A stretch of 64,000 nt of DNA. It comes from Opisthorchis felineus (taxonomy: Eukaryota; Platyhelminthes; Trematoda; Opisthorchiida; Opisthorchiidae). A model generated the notes under the pieces. That model did no database searches and had not been told where the DNA came from. It was given only the letters and a program-made list of their open reading frames with translations. The DNA lies in contig SJOL01008829.1 of assembly GCA_004794785.1 (NCBI GenBank), forward strand, positions 191,496 through 255,495, in the 5' to 3' direction. Both the position numbers and the translations under genes were made by a program. This document shows positions 37,501 through 52,500 of the stretch, one piece after another. Position 1 is the stretch's first letter; each line of letters opens with the position of its first letter.

Positions 37501-40500
37501 CAGTTTGCACCATTAAGAATGAGCCGCAGAGAACGACACTCATCTCGGTAGACGGTGTTTCGGTAGGCGTAGCACATGGCCGAGTCACCGCAGTTGATGG
37601 TGCGCATGCTTTCGGCGATTGAAGTACCTATGGCACAACCAAGTCCCCTTTATTTAATTACTCCGTCACTAATCTGTTGGCGCCATCCGACATCACCAAC
37701 GCTTCTGAGGCATGGGTAGTCAGAAACCTGAACATGCCTCAAGTCATCTGTCCGCAGAGACCATTTCTGGCAACCATTCAACAACACATCCCTTAATGTA
37801 GCCTCTTACATGCGACCCTTAAGACTCTGTGATATGCCTTCTTGACGCCACAAGTGTCGCAAGTTAGCAAACGTGATTCGAGCATTTGAGTTTTATGTAC
37901 TGAATCCACTAGACACACTTCACCGGAGCTAATACAACTACCGAGGTAAGCATAATTCTCCACAACCTCCAGTGATTCTCCTTGAATTGTAAAGGGTATG
38001 TCCAGAGACTGCACGTTCTTTAGAATGACTTTGCACTTTGAGGGTGCAAGGCACATGCTGTAAGGTGGCATGATGGTGGTCAGTTTATTCAACAGAGCTT
38101 ATGCTTGTTATTCGTCTTTAAATATGAAGATGACATCGTCTGCGTACTCCAGATCAACAAGGTTCTCACCAGCAACGATTCGAACACTGAGGTTTTGAAA
38201 ACCTTCCACCTTTGCCTCCTTATTTCATCAGCGATCAAGCTGAAGAAGCTTCGGAGAAAGCGAACATCCTTTTCAGATACCAATTTTTATAGGGGAGATT
38301 TTGGAGAGCTCCCCACACACTTCAATTCCCAAATGTATATGAATAGAGGGACCGGATTATGTCCATAAGGTTCTGGGGCATACCCTCTTGAGCAATTGTG
38401 GTCAACAGCATTGACCGATCGACAGAATAGAACGTACCCTTGAATTCAAGGAACACCAAATTTGCGTCTGTACATATGGCTTTGCTCTGACGGAGTGTGA
38501 GGGTGTGGTCGACGCATCTTCTACCCGGCCTCAATCCCTCCTGATGCTCACGGGTCAGAGTTTCGGACATTCAGTTTCGGATGATGTGTCGGGTTGAGTT
38601 GTGTTTGCGGCCAGGGGGAATCTGTCGCCATGCCTCCAGCAAAGGCACGTTCCTATCAGATGTCCAACGTTTAGATGAGATTCACAGGGTCGTATCGCAA
38701 AAAGTTCCGGCTTTGGATGCGCTTTGGATATCTGTTCCCAGTGGCTCTTAATATCCGACATCGGACCGCGCAGGACGCGTTTGAGGAGCCGGTTTTGATG
38801 GTTTCATTTGACCTCTGGGTCCAGTAGCCTCAGTGGTGTGCGCGTTTTGTTTAGACCTGAAAGGCGCAATTAAAAGCAACAGCGGATAAATGCATGGTCA
38901 GAGTCCACGCTGGTATTCCAGAAGGAGCGGCAGGGAGTGATCAACCTTCACCACCGGTGTAACGGTGGGTACTACTGATGACACATGCGAGTAGTATGAG
39001 TGTCCTCGTAACTTCGCCTTGATCTAATGGAAGGTGGGATTTATTACGGAATTTGTGGAACTACTCTGCAGCGAAGGGCTTTCCTCCTTACATTTGGTGC
39101 CGTGACCAGGATAAGGATGAGAATCCCGTGGCCACAACCTTTCGAGGATGGGGATGTGCGGACCTTCCTGGAGGACTTCGAGGATGTTGCGGAGGCGGCA
39201 GGACTGGAGACCGACAGGGGTAAGTTGGCGGCACTGAAGACCCTCCTCAGAGGCCGAGCGGAGGCGGCCCTGGATGCGGCCAGAAGAGGCCCTCGGAAGA
39301 TGGACTGGGCCGCCGCGAAGGAAGCTCTTGCAGCGGAGTTCGACACGCCGGCCGACCGCCAGGAGGCTATGAGGCGGTTCAAGACGGCCAGCATGGGACC
39401 TGGATGTGACCCGACCGTGTTCTTCGCCAGCCTGCAGCAGTTGTTGGATCGGGCCTTGCCGGAACTGGACGGAGTATCGCGCCAGCAGTTGCTGTCCGAA
39501 CAGTTCGTCGAGGGAGTCCACCCTGCGCTTCGTGCCCAGTTGCGGTTGGCAAGAGCAACTGGCCAGTTGAGTGTGGAGCACCTGGTGCATCTGGCACGGG
39601 AATTGGCCGAGGCGCCACTGGCCACGTTGCAGTCGCAGGAGAACAGGGATGAGTCAACAGTGGAGGACCTGAAGAACAAAGTGGACCAATTTGCCGGACA
39701 GCTTGCAGCAATCAAGACGGAATCTCGGAGGCACGCTCGAATGAGCCGATGCTACAGGTGTGGCATGCATGGCCACTGGAAGAATCAATGCCCTCATACC
39801 CGACCACCTGTACATAATAAAACTTTGGACTACTCCTCTTTTCCCGGGTGGGTTGCGATCAGTGCAGTCACACAGGCTACCATACAGGCCGTTGTCGAGA
39901 TAGACGGGAAGAAGGAGCTGTGTCTGATTGATACGGGAGCAGGGGTATCGCTGAGACGGAGAGGGAACGAAGCTGTATGCAAACCGTGCGCGCTAGCCGT
40001 AAGAGCAGTGGGTGGATACCAACTGAAAATTGACGGATTGTCAATGCACTCAATGCGCCTAGGCGACAGGTCCGTGCAGCACGAGTTCCTTATCAGCCCA
40101 GACATTGAGCAGACAATTTTGGGAGCAGATTTTCTCAGGGGCACAGAATCCGTGGTTGATCTCAAGCGGGGAAAACTGGTGACCAAGTATGGCGCAGTCA
40201 AGCTTGAAGGTTACCCAAGCATTGCCGTGAACGAGCTGCATGTCCGAAAGCTTCCGTCCTGTAACATGCCGTCAGTACAATCCGTGGTCGAGGAATACTC
40301 CGAATTGTTCACAGGCGAAGAGGATCCGTTTGGCTTCTGCTCGTGGATTGAACACGAAATTCCGCTCTCGTCTGAATGCTTTCGACCTTACGGACCCCGT
40401 CCGCTGCCGCTCCATCTACGGGAGGAGGTCCATAAGCAAGTGCAGGAGATGTTGAAAAATGGCATAATTGAGGAGGCCAACAGTGCATACAACTCCCCGG

Positions 40501-43500
40501 TTGTGCTTGTAAAGAAGGCAAATGGAAAGTATCGGTTCTGCGTGGATTTTCGGCGTTTGAACGAACTGACCGTAAATCGGGTTGTAGCTGTCCCTTCGGT
40601 GGCGGATATTTTCGATTCCCTCCAGCATTCCCGATATTTCACGGTGTTCGACTTGCGTTCCGGATATTGGCAACTATCTATCAAGGCGGAGGACCGGGAG
40701 AAAACGGCGTTCACCGTTGGGGACACCCAATATCAATTTAGACGGATGCCGTTTGGTTTGTCGGGAGCACCATTCACATTCCGGCGCTTGATGCTTCGTT
40801 TAACGAAGGGTCTACAGAATGTTGCCGTGTACGGGGATGATATCGTTGTGTACAGCAATTCGGAACCAGAGCACGCAGTTCATTTGAAGGCCGTATTGAA
40901 GCGTATCCGGGAGGCGGGCCTGCGGATAAATGAAGCCAAGACACAGCTCGCTCGGAGTTCAGTGACACTGCTGGGGCATAAAGTGGGTCACGGAGAGGTT
41001 AGCCCACTGCCAGAAAAACTGGCAAAGATCGAGGACTGTGCTGTTCCCAATTCCAAGCGATCCCTACGGCAGTTTCTTGGGCGAGCAGCATACTACAGCC
41101 GGTTTGTCCAAGATTTCAACACGATTGCTGCTCCACTGTACGACTTGCTTGGGCAAAATCGGAAGTTCGAATGGACCAGGGAAGCACACGAGGCTTTCGA
41201 ACGTGTCAAAGCGCGCATGCTGGATCAGCAACTGACCCTCAAACTGCCCAGGGTCGGAGAGATGTTTACTGTTGCAACGGACGCTAGCGACCGCGGTATC
41301 GGCGCTGTCCTGAAGCAGAGGCATGGAGTTATCGAATATGCCAGTCGCGTCCTGACTAACGCTGAGCAGAAGTACTCGACTATTGAGAAAGAATGTTTAG
41401 CGATCGTCTGGGCCCTGGATAAGTGGAGGCCATACCTGCTTGGACAAAGATTTCATGTCGAGACTGATCACAAACCCCTGGAGTGGATCAGGACCACCAG
41501 AGATCCTCGCGGAAAGCTCGCGCGCTGGGCACTCCGGTTGCAAGAGTACGACTTTACGATCCGGCACGTGCCAGGGAAGGAGAATCACCTGGCTGATTGG
41601 CTGTCAAGACCAGAGGCTGAAGATGAGGCCCCCAGGATCATGATCGGTGCCAATAGCCTCGTCGTCGAACTGGATCCCGGGAGGTTGGTGCAACTCCAAC
41701 GGCAGGATCCTGTGTTACGGAAGGTTGCAGCCTCCTTGTTGGATGGACGGAATATTGAGAACGGAGACGGAGACAAGGAATTGCAAATGTTCCAGAGTCA
41801 CTTTGATAGATTGAGTCTGAGTGAGGCTGGCATAATTTCTTGGAACGACACTGATTCTGATGTTGTGCTGCCCGTAATACCTCGCGTCTTGAGAAGGAAG
41901 CTGATCGTCGAATGCCATGAAATGGCACACACAGGGTGCACCAAGACATACGACTTACTTCGGCAGAGGGCCTACTGGCCCGGAATGAGAAGTGAGGTGA
42001 TGGATTATGTGGTGTCCTGTAAGCGGTGCCAACTGATGAAAGGGGATACGACAGGGGTAACCAATCCCATGGAACCCATTCCTGTATCAGAAATCGGCGA
42101 GTTATGGTCTGTGGACGTCATGGGCCCCTTTCCGGTGACAACCAGTGGAAATCAGTATATCGTGGTGATGACAGAACACCTGTCGCGGTGGGTCGAGGCG
42201 GCAGCCGTGCCAAACCAACGGGCGACGACAATCAGCGGAGTGGTAATGCGTCACATCGTGGCCAACCACGGGGTGCCAAAAATGATTCTAACGGATCAAG
42301 GGCCTTGCTTCGAGAGCGAAGAGTTTAGGAGTTGCTTGCAGAAGCTGGGCATCAGACGGCTGAGGACGGCACCATATCACCCGCAAACAAATGGTCTTAC
42401 AGAACGCAATAACCGAACGATCAAGGAGTGGCTAGCGGCCAAAGGAGGTGATTGGGAAGTGAACCTGCCGATGGTGTTGCTCGCTCATCGGGCTTCCATA
42501 CAGCCAACCACAGGCAAGTCCCCGTTCATGCTGATGTACGGTCGACATCCGCGCCTTCCAGTTGATCAGGAAATTGGGTTATGGCCGGCAACACACTTGT
42601 CTCCAGAGGAGCTAGGAGAGGAAAGGAGGAAAGCTCGAGAAAACTTGTCCGCCGCTCAGGAAAGGACTAGACAGAAAACGGCAAGTAGAAAGGCACGACC
42701 ATTCCCCATAGGCGCGAAGGTTAAGTGGAAGGATCATCAGAATCCTGGAAGGAGTGGACTGGGATCGCGGAAGCTGGGCAGCCGATGGCAAGGTCCGTTT
42801 GTCGTTACCGACCGCCGGGGGAACGTCTATACAATTCAAGACGGTCGGGGATCGAAAAGAGTAAATGGGACTCAGCTTCGGAAGTGGCATGATACACCCG
42901 AAGAGTTGCCGAACAGACCAGCTGCCGGAGCCGACCCAACGGAGGTAAATGGAAATCAGTGGCATGCAAGCAACCTTTAAAGGGTGAAGGTGTGTAACGG
43001 TGGGTACTACTGATGACGCATGCGAGTAGTATGTGTGTTCTCGTAACTTCGCCTTGATCTAATGGAAGGTGGGATTTATTACGGAATTTGTGGAACTACT
43101 CTGCAGCGAAGGGCTTTCCTCCTTACACCGGTACCTGATGGGTGTGTGGTACCTTTGGATTCGGGGCTTGTTCGTTGGTGGGCAGCACGGTGTCGAGCGG
43201 CTTCCGCTGTTGCAGATATCGGTAATGCAAAGGAACGGTCTGTGATCGGCACACATCTGAATTAGGTGCTCTCCGTTGTGTGTTTCTTGTCCAGTCCAAG
43301 TCGATCGCCCAACCGGGCGTCGGTTGCGTTCGGTCTACGTACTTGGCCGTTAATTTCGCCAACAAGCACAGCAATATCCGGGCTTCCAGCCCGTTATATC
43401 AGAGCACCTAGACCATCATAGAAACTTAGGAGTTCCTGGTCAAATTCGTCTTGGATAGTGTTAAAAAGAATGAACGCCATCGGGTGAATAATGTGGAATT

Positions 43501-46500
43501 TTTTGAAGTCAAAACACACCGTAGTAGAATTAGAGGTTATAAACCGACGTTTTGGTTGTCGTGGGCAGCCTTTTTCAAGGATTTCTACAACCAAAATACG
43601 TTATTTGGGTCCACTATCATGTCTTCTGATTGGTGTGTTCCTGAGATCAGTTGGCAGCCAGATGCGACCCGCGTGTGTGGGTGTTTTTTGGTAGATTCGG
43701 AACTACGGTCCGTTGGGGTGTAAGCAGACGCAATAAACAGGGCGCGATGGACCTCACTTTCTAGAGATTCTTTCACAGACTTTGCCAAACGTACCTTGCA
43801 GAGGCGATCATCAGCGGGTATCCAATCAAGTAGAGACGCTTGCGTTCGGTCGCTCAGTACAGCACCCAGCCCTGCATATCCAGCTCCAGCAGCCTATGCA
43901 TCACCAGAGTTGCGCGGTGGGAACCTAAAAGAGAGTGAGATGGCACTCAGTTCAGTTACTGTGCTTGTGTCCTATACTCTTTTTCCAGAAAACACGTCAA
44001 TGCAGAGGGGATCCAGCGTACGAGCAAAAACCACCTGTTATCCTCCTCGCTTCAATGTGCGAACATTAAAGGCGGCTAAGTAGACCAGCTTCAGGGGTTT
44101 GAAAACAGACTTCGAAGTGAAGTCGGACACTCAGAAGCTGCCGCTGAGCGAAATGTAGGGCGAGCAAAGCGGTCAGTCCTAGTGCTGGGACCTGTGGGGG
44201 GGATTATTCAAATTGTGGTGGGGAATATGTTGTGGGGGAATATGTGGAATTATAAGAAAGGAGGCGTCAGCTGTAGCATGTTTTCGATTACCGGCCTTCT
44301 GTGTGCAGCAAGTAAGGCAGCCAGGCTGGTGACACCACACAAAGGCCGATGTGGCGTGAGATTATTTCTGATTGTAACCATTGTGGTTGTATATGGGCCG
44401 GGATACTGCCAGAGCACCCAGACCTAGACAGTAGGACGATTAGGGTTCTCAGTCAAATCCTTTGGTTGAGAAGCCTGACTGCAAGACAGCGGTGTTTGGC
44501 GGGAAATGCAAACGCATTACCATTTTTATAATACAAGTCGACACACATGTTCCAACCCCCCAACCTGGAGGGCCAGGAGATTGTGTTTGTTTGACCATTG
44601 ACCAACCTAGTATGAGAGACAGTGTCGCACGGACACCATCCAGTATAGCTCAGTGGGTCACGGGGATACCCCTACAGCCTCAAGGGTTTATGACTGCATG
44701 TTCTCTCAAGCCCCACCGAGCTCCTGGTCCGGATGACCTCCCACCCCCATTCTTCAGAGATGGGGATGAAGTCCTCAGTCAGTGCTTAGGTGATCTGTTT
44801 GCGTGTATTTGGGAAAAGGAGACTGTTCCAGACAGCTGGGGAGAATAGGTGATAGTGCCCATGTTCAAAAATAAAGACTCGTATTGAGTGTGGTAACCAC
44901 AGAGTGATCAGTTTGAATCCAGTCTTAACGAGACTGCTGGCGCTACTTTTGCTTCGTCGCCTTATGGTGGCTTCTCAAACACTGATTCGAGACCAGCAAG
45001 CCGGATTCCGTCCTCGGAGGGGCTGCACTGACCAAATCTTCGTCAGGTGCTAGAACAGCGTCATACGTACAAACGATCCAAAATTTTAGGATTCTTGGAT
45101 ATCGAATTCGCATTCATCTCGGTTGACCGGTCTGTCCTGCATGACACACTTACCAATCATGGAATGTCCCGGAAGTTTGTGAACATAATAAGTTCTTCGT
45201 ATTATCAGACTTTCAGGCGTCCGAGAGTATACGGCGAGCTTTCCAAAAGCTTCCGTATGCAGAGCGGTGTCCATCAGGTGTGTCCACTCTCTCCATTCCT
45301 ATTTAGTTTCGTGATTGATGAAATAAGGGGACGAACACTGGAAGGTCTTCAAAATCCCGGTGTTCAGATAGCCGCTGACGACAGCCCTGTCGATCTGGAA
45401 TCTGTAGACGACATCGTTCTCATCTTCGAAGAGAACAAGAATAATGAACTGACCAAAGTCATCCCGTCCTTTGGCATGCACTTTGCACCCACAAAGTGTA
45501 AGGTCATGCTCGTGGACATGCAGTCACTGAACACGCCACTTACAACCCAGGGAGAGGTACTGAAAGTTGTGGAGCGTCTTACGTATCTTGGAAGTCGTAT
45601 TAGTTCTGATTCTAGTGTGACAGATGAGGTCAATGCACGAATCTGCAAGGCTCGGATCGCGTTTGCTAATTTGAGACACCTATTTCGTCAAAGTGGCATA
45701 TCCCTGAATCTTAAGGGGCGTGCCTATCAGGCTACAGTGCGAGCTGTTTTGTTGTATGGCTGTGAGACTTGGCGTGTTAAGGCGGCGGAAATGAGACGTC
45801 TTCAGATGTTCGACAGTCCTTGTGTCAGAACCATCATAGCTGGTGTGGGTTGGTGTCAGGGAATGCGTAACGAGGAAATTAGCAAGCGACTGTTTGGTTA
45901 TGCAACATTGGCTTCCATCGAAAGGTGTGTCCAGCACGAGAAGCTGCGTTGATTGGGTCATGTGTTGTGTATGCCGAACGATCGTCGAAAAGAGTGTTGT
46001 TTTCCGCACAAAGTTCACAGTTGCAGAAGCAGAAAGGTGGTAACTCTCTGATCTGGCAGAGGGGTATGAAAGAGATTACAGAAAGTCTGGGTGCTGCGGA
46101 TGCGACCCGCCTTCCTTGTTGGGGGCCGCGTGGTCCACACTGTCTGGTTGGAGACGCTGTAAGATATGACTGCTAACCGATTTCATTGGCGCTCGTGTTG
46201 TCAGTATCTATCCGGCTTGCCTGAATGAGCGTCAAATGGTGTAGGCACCTCGGAATGATTGTGGTGGACTAGTCCCTTCCCCGTCCACCCTCATCCTTTT
46301 CTTCACAATAAGGCTTTCACCTAAATCATGGTTGTGCAACATCGCAGCATCATTGATGTCATGCTGTCTATGATGATGATGAATGGGTCACGGAGGCCCA
46401 CAAGCCTCACACCTCCTTATGGTCAAGTCTCTTTGTGACGGTGGGACTGTTTCCAAGCTGCCTACGGATTTCGATCAATCCTTCCCCTAGTACGTGATCG

Positions 46501-49500
46501 AGTACAAACTGTCCACCGCCTTACGAGGTGTCCACGAATGCGGCATTTTTGACGTAGGGATTGAACACCACCCATGAGCTATTGTTGTATTTTTACTTAC
46601 GCACGATATTACGAAGTCGGACCTGTATACATCTAACCTTCTTTGATGGTGCTCAACCCATTGAGTCGCGACTCACATTTTGCGACCCCTCGCTAGTAAT
46701 TCAATGCCGCGGGAGAGCTCCTATGATAATACTACTAGATATCGTTGAGCCTCATGACCCATTTAGCGCATCAGATGCTAAACACAACAAGAGGAAATGG
46801 ACTAGAACTGAAATATTAGGTTCTAGATGAACAGTTGATTCTTGTAAGTAACTAATATTGGACCGTTGCTTGTGGTTCTTAAACCCGAATGTTTGAACCT
46901 ACGCTAACTTCTCTTACTGCAGATTACCGATCCTTCAGCAAGGATGTCCGCGTCGTCTTGGAATGGATTCTTCGGATGTCTCCTGCAGGATTACCTCACG
47001 CCACAGCAGCCTATCTGCACGCAAGACTGGTTTATCGTACTGCGACCATATACCTTGGCTGTCTGAATAGATTGCGACAGCTTTCGGATACATCGCTTGA
47101 AGAAGAGCACATCTGGGTAAGCAAAGGTTTCGTCGTTTGATACCACGCTTCGGTTGTTACAGACAAACCTTCCTGGATACTTCGATTTATGCGGACTGTG
47201 TTCCATGGTTAGCGTTCTTCGATAGATACTATTTCGGGAGTCACTACCTACTTACCGAATATGATGTGACATAATTGCGATCTCGACCAATTTTGACGAA
47301 CTCAAAATCGTCATCCATATCCCCATCATTGGCTTCTGTCAGTTTGCAGTCGGATTAAATCGCCAGTGAAACTGGTCCTAATAAGTGATACTTCGAACTG
47401 ACTGCCATTATCGACGTAGACCACAGAGTTTATTGAATCCCAGTACACTCATCATCTTCTGGGAACTCGATTTCCTCTCCAAGTTGCTTCGCCATGAATT
47501 CTCCAAGGGAGCTGGTGGTCTGCCGTTTTGTCTCCAGACTTATTCTTCGCCCCCTTTGTTTTCGTTATTTTGAGTTCTGGATTACGTTTAGAATTCTTCT
47601 TATTGTCATTGTTCCTATTCTAGTAGTCGAACTGGTATTTTTAAATTTCCATTCGCTGTGAGCACTATCACCAGCCAACAGCATGTGAGCTTCCTCCTTC
47701 ATCCTCCTACGGGTTGCCTTAAAAGCAAATAAAAGAACGTGGCTCCTGTGTTGGACGAATTGATCCGGACTGAAAGGTTATTGGACTAGACTCGCGCACT
47801 TCATTCAAGTTTACTGGTATCTGTGTGCAACTTGTACGATTATTTTACAGAAACTTGAATTTCCTATACAAAATCTGAAATATGAACCATATGATAAGCG
47901 GGTGGTTCTGCCTAGGTATTCGCGAAAATGAATACACGTAGGCCGTTATCTGCTTTTTAATCCATGGGGGTTGGTGAACGTCCGTGCGAAAACGGCAGCA
48001 GCTGTTTGGCTCTGTACTTAACGAGCCTGCTCTGCTGAAGCCCTGCTTCCGTCTTGTCTTGGTGTACGCCGTGACAGGCCCAACACGCATTGCATTCGAG
48101 TGTCTCGACCCAGATGAATGTGCACTGTCTCGTTGTGCTGCTTATTTTTTACTTTTCCGTTACAAGAAACAAACAAGTCCAATTCACGCGCGACAGTTGT
48201 GCATACAGCATGATGTAGGCCCAAATGTGTAGAAACTCCATTTAGCTGTCATGTGCATGATATTCGTACCCACTCACACCTTTCAACTAACTTCCCTCTT
48301 AGCGATCCCCGCCACAGTATTTTTATTTTTCTATCCATATGGATGAGGAGAAAAAAAACGGACATTGATCTTTGGGACTCAATATACAGCACGCGAGTGT
48401 AGTTGACTGCGCAGTGACGTCAGCTCAGTTCAACAACGCCGTCCATCAAGCTCTCAGTATAATCGGGCCAGTTTAGGGTCTTTGATAGGAGTGTTATGCA
48501 ATGCTTCTATCACGCATCAGCTTGCTGGTTGGCAATGGTACGATCTTAATTGGAATAATGCTGCCAGACAGCGCACACAGCTTACAGTCACCCGGATTGG
48601 ATGACTTTGCGTGCACCAAGAACCGTGTTTCAAATTCCATATTGTCTGGCATGTCAAGATAGCAGCGGGTCTGCAGCGAAATGATCACGTAAAATGGTGA
48701 GCCATGTATTCAATCTACTTAACGTACCAACCAGCGGCTGATGACCTGATCTTTTGGTGAATGTTGTCAAACAATGGCTCTGAACTAGCCTTTGTAAGCG
48801 ATAGCATAATGTGGGCGATAATGTTGTCCTACCTGGTAGATTCAGTTACGCAAAAGGGTTTCTCACCATGTTTTTTGGGTGTAAGTGGCACTGAATTATG
48901 AACCGGTCCCAACCATCACTACTAGGTTCCTTTTTCTCTAGTAAGTTGAATGCGATATGTATTCCTTATGTATTCCAGAATGCAATTGCTTGTTTGACAG
49001 TTAACGGTTCAGCCTCGATGGAACGCCGGACAACGCTGTGGGATCACCCTGAAAATGGATATAACCACTTTGAGAACTGTCTGCTGTGATCCGCAAAACC
49101 GTTAACAACCGTTTGGTTAGCTTTTTCAGTTTTTGTGACCCAGTTCGCACTGGGAAGTCCCTCTAGAATCTACCGGGTAATGGGCTTCTGAAAGAATCCA
49201 GGATGGAAGCGATATCTTGTAAATAATTGTAAATAGTCCGGATCGGAAGCCAAGAGTTTTTGGATAAAAGTCATGCTCATCTGTGTGAGTAGGTACCGGT
49301 ACTGCCCCTCATCCTTGTTTTTTTACACATTTAGTTTCCGGACCTAAATGCTTACACAAAGTCTCTGCTTGATAAAGAATGGGATCCGGAGGTTCGTTGG
49401 AAAGGTGAGGAATCTTCTCAATTTATTTTTCCGCATTAGATTGTTTGCTTATTAACTATCTGGTGGTCACATACTCGTGATCTTAACAGACTGTGAGTGA

Positions 49501-52500
49501 ACGGTGGTCTGTTTGTTTCCAGGGGTCTATGATTGGGCGCTGGAGAACTAGATAGGTGGACTTTTCTTCAGCGGTATGGCGTAAAGGTATTTAAGTGCAG
49601 GTTCATATTGATGGTTCGTAATAGTGTTGAGTCGTGACGGAAACTCCAATTTTTTTACGGGAAAATAGGGCGTCCATGTTTTTCATAGATTGCTGCTTTT
49701 CTGATGTCGAGTAAAATGTATACGGTAATTTTGTGAATTTCCTACTTGCCAGGGGTGCTGACGCCCAACAGTTAGTCAGTCAGTTACTCAGCCATGAACC
49801 GTGTACTAGTGTGTATTTGTTCCACTGCTACGGTTCTGTTCACCGGGGATGAGAAGAGCAAGGGAACAACAATCACCTGTTTGGGACGGTGGCCCAATCA
49901 ATTCACTGACATTGAGTTGTTCTGTTTTTGATAAAGCAGGGATGGAGACAGGTACGTATGGGTGGAAATGGTTCTTACTTAGAATCTGCTGCTCAGCATT
50001 GCCATATCTGATAAGGTCACTGACTATTGTTCTGTTTTGTCCTGAGGCCCCCACTCTTGGAGGCAGTAGCTGCCAGCACCGCCTGGTTGACTGAGTCATG
50101 GACTGAGCACCGGTGGGCCATCTTCACCCGACATATGGCGTAGCGGCATTCAAAGTGAGATACGCATCTTATTTTCTATACCCTCTCCACAGGCTAGCCA
50201 GTTGGATTTGACCTTTAGGTCTCTCGCCTCGGTTAGACTCTTGCCATTCAGATCATGGAGTTGAGGGCTCACGACTGAGTACTTTAAGCCATCCTTAATT
50301 CACAGTCTGAGTGTCCAAGAAGGAGCCAATCCCAAAATCGATCAAATAAATATAAATTGTACGAGAGGGAGCATCACCAGGTGAGTCACACTTGAAGCCA
50401 GGCGCACTATAACTCTACTGGATAAGTGGAGTAGAAACAAACCTGAATGATCGTTGCTGAGTAACTCAAACATTATAGTATGGGCGCTGTTCCTTTGGGG
50501 GTGGGGAGAGACAGGCAAATGCACTGGACTGTCGAAAAACAACCGACCGGAGCATGCAGGTCATAGAAAATGTCGTCGACATGCCAGAGGATGGAAATCC
50601 AAATTCAACCAGACGGGGGTTTGTAGGCATCCGTTCACCCGCACTGTCTCATTCTGAAAATTATTTTTTGTTATACTTCTCTGACAGCTGGGAGTCACAC
50701 TAAACTGTTGAACGTCTTCCTGTCAATACTCGACAGTGTTCACAGGGCTCCGAAGCGCCCTGCTATCACGTTGCCTCTGTTGACGAAGTCCTATTCACTG
50801 GTGGAGTTGCTTCCACCAAAGTTAGAGCACGCATGGGTTGTTAGGCACTTTACTCTAAATCATTTCCGGCTAACTGGGAGGATGACATCAACCCCACAAT
50901 CCAACGACCACAACGGCGATTCTGTTCTAACAATTCCGGCGATTTTTTCCACTACCTTGAAGGTTTTACTTGGTTGCGCAAGGGCTAGAGGTGTACCCTG
51001 CTCAACCGAATTTCACCACTCAACTGGGCTTAACTTGCGCTAAGTTTTCTCACTAAGGCGTCCACATCCCCATCCACAACGATATCTGGACTTTTAGCCT
51101 TCCGTGACTATCGCCCGGGCACGCCCCACCAGAAAGCCTCGGGACTACCGAGGCGAATGAACCGCCAAACTACGGTGACGGGGAAGACAGAATACCATTG
51201 GTTTTGTTTTTTCGGTGGTTCTAATACAAGAAGAGTGCTGCGAACGAGGCCATTTGCTGTAGGTGGTATTCATTGATTTCAAAAAAGCTTTCGATTTGGC
51301 AGACAGGAAAGTAGTGTTGATCTTTCTTGGAAATTTGAACTACCCGAACAAATTCGTTAACCTTGTCGAGTCTTTTTTACTGAGATGACTGCTAAATTTC
51401 GAACTTGCGGAATTACGCACCTACAGACGATTGCGAAAGAGGTTTAACTGCGGTGCATTCACACAGCAATGGGCAATTCAGCTGACCTACTTCAACCCCA
51501 CCTCTGGAAGAATCCAACGAGACTGAGTATGACATCTACACCAGTCCTCAATCGGCAACAGAAATCTATCCCGACGTGCCTTTCGTTCCACTCGACAAAG
51601 CACTAGTCCGAGTGGTTCATATCATGTACTTTTCAAAAAGGGTGGAAGGAAGCGCATCGATCATGATCCCAGTCTTCAAGGAAAGCTCAGTTACTTCACG
51701 CGAAAACCATCGGGGCAACAGCCTGGTAGCTGTAGCATCCAAGGTGCCATCCGGCATTATTTCGCGCGGGTTGATTGATTATCTGGAAAAAGATTCGTGT
51801 GAATCAACCTGGCCGAGGATGTATGTTTACCTTAGACATGTTCTCAATCAGGACTATTCTTTTAACCATCGTTTTTCTTGGTCTGAGGGCTGCTATCGGC
51901 TGTGTGGCGGTGCCCGCCCGCTAACTCGTATGGGCGCGGGTGTATAGCAAAATTTTGCCTGGGTTCGCCACGTCCAGTGGTGGAAGACAAGGCTCCCATC
52001 TCTCACCGTTTCTCCTCAGCGTAGTTATTGATTTGCAGCCTGAGACTCCTCTGTCTACCTCTGGAAATTCAGGGATCGAGATGGTCCCGGGGCGTTCGTT
52101 GAGTGACAGTGAGTGCGCAGATGATATTGGTCTCCCTGGTTCAGGCCCTTTAGAGATCTTAATCATTTTAATAGCCTAAGTAATTCTAGCGCACGGTTTG
52201 ATATGCTCTTTACAACTACGAAGCGTGAAGTGATACCGCAGTACTAGATGAGATCAAACCGAACCTCATGCTTTCGGGCCAGCCGATCGGCTTTGATAAA
52301 GTTATTTACCTGGGCAACGAAATGAGCCTCGGTGGACTGACCAGGGACCGGATCACTCCTCGAGTCGTGAAGGTCATAGTTGCCAACCTTCGTCACCTAT
52401 GGCGTCGGCGTGACGTCGTTTCGTCCCTCAAGGTTGGAGTATACTCTGCGACAGTGAGATCCATATTGCTTTATTTATCAAAAGCCGTGGTCGCTGCGCA

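Larger units (their letters stand above)
38958..43127 (+). mobile_element. Ty3/gypsy LTR retrotransposon, structurally complete
   Basis: Two 135-bp LTRs (38958-39092, 42993-43127) bracket one uninterrupted gag-pol frame. The LTRs begin TGTAAC and end TTACA and differ at three positions (about 2%). The element is flanked by CCGG on both sides, a 4-bp target duplication. PBS at about 39095 and a purine tract at 42977-42990. It sits inside the endonuclease region of a minus-strand RTE in FANCD2 intron 13, in the same orientation as the host gene. Intact structure and similar LTRs suggest a recent insertion. Confidence 0.95.

Noticed and set aside
39024..39715. Long minus-strand open frames opposite gag
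   Set aside because: Shadows of the GC-rich gag coding frame; no domain and no independent support.
50688..50742. Candidate exon HTKLLNVFLSILDS between exons 15 and 16
   Set aside because: Good acceptor but poor donor (GTGTTC); exons 15 and 16 join directly in phase and align with the family without it.
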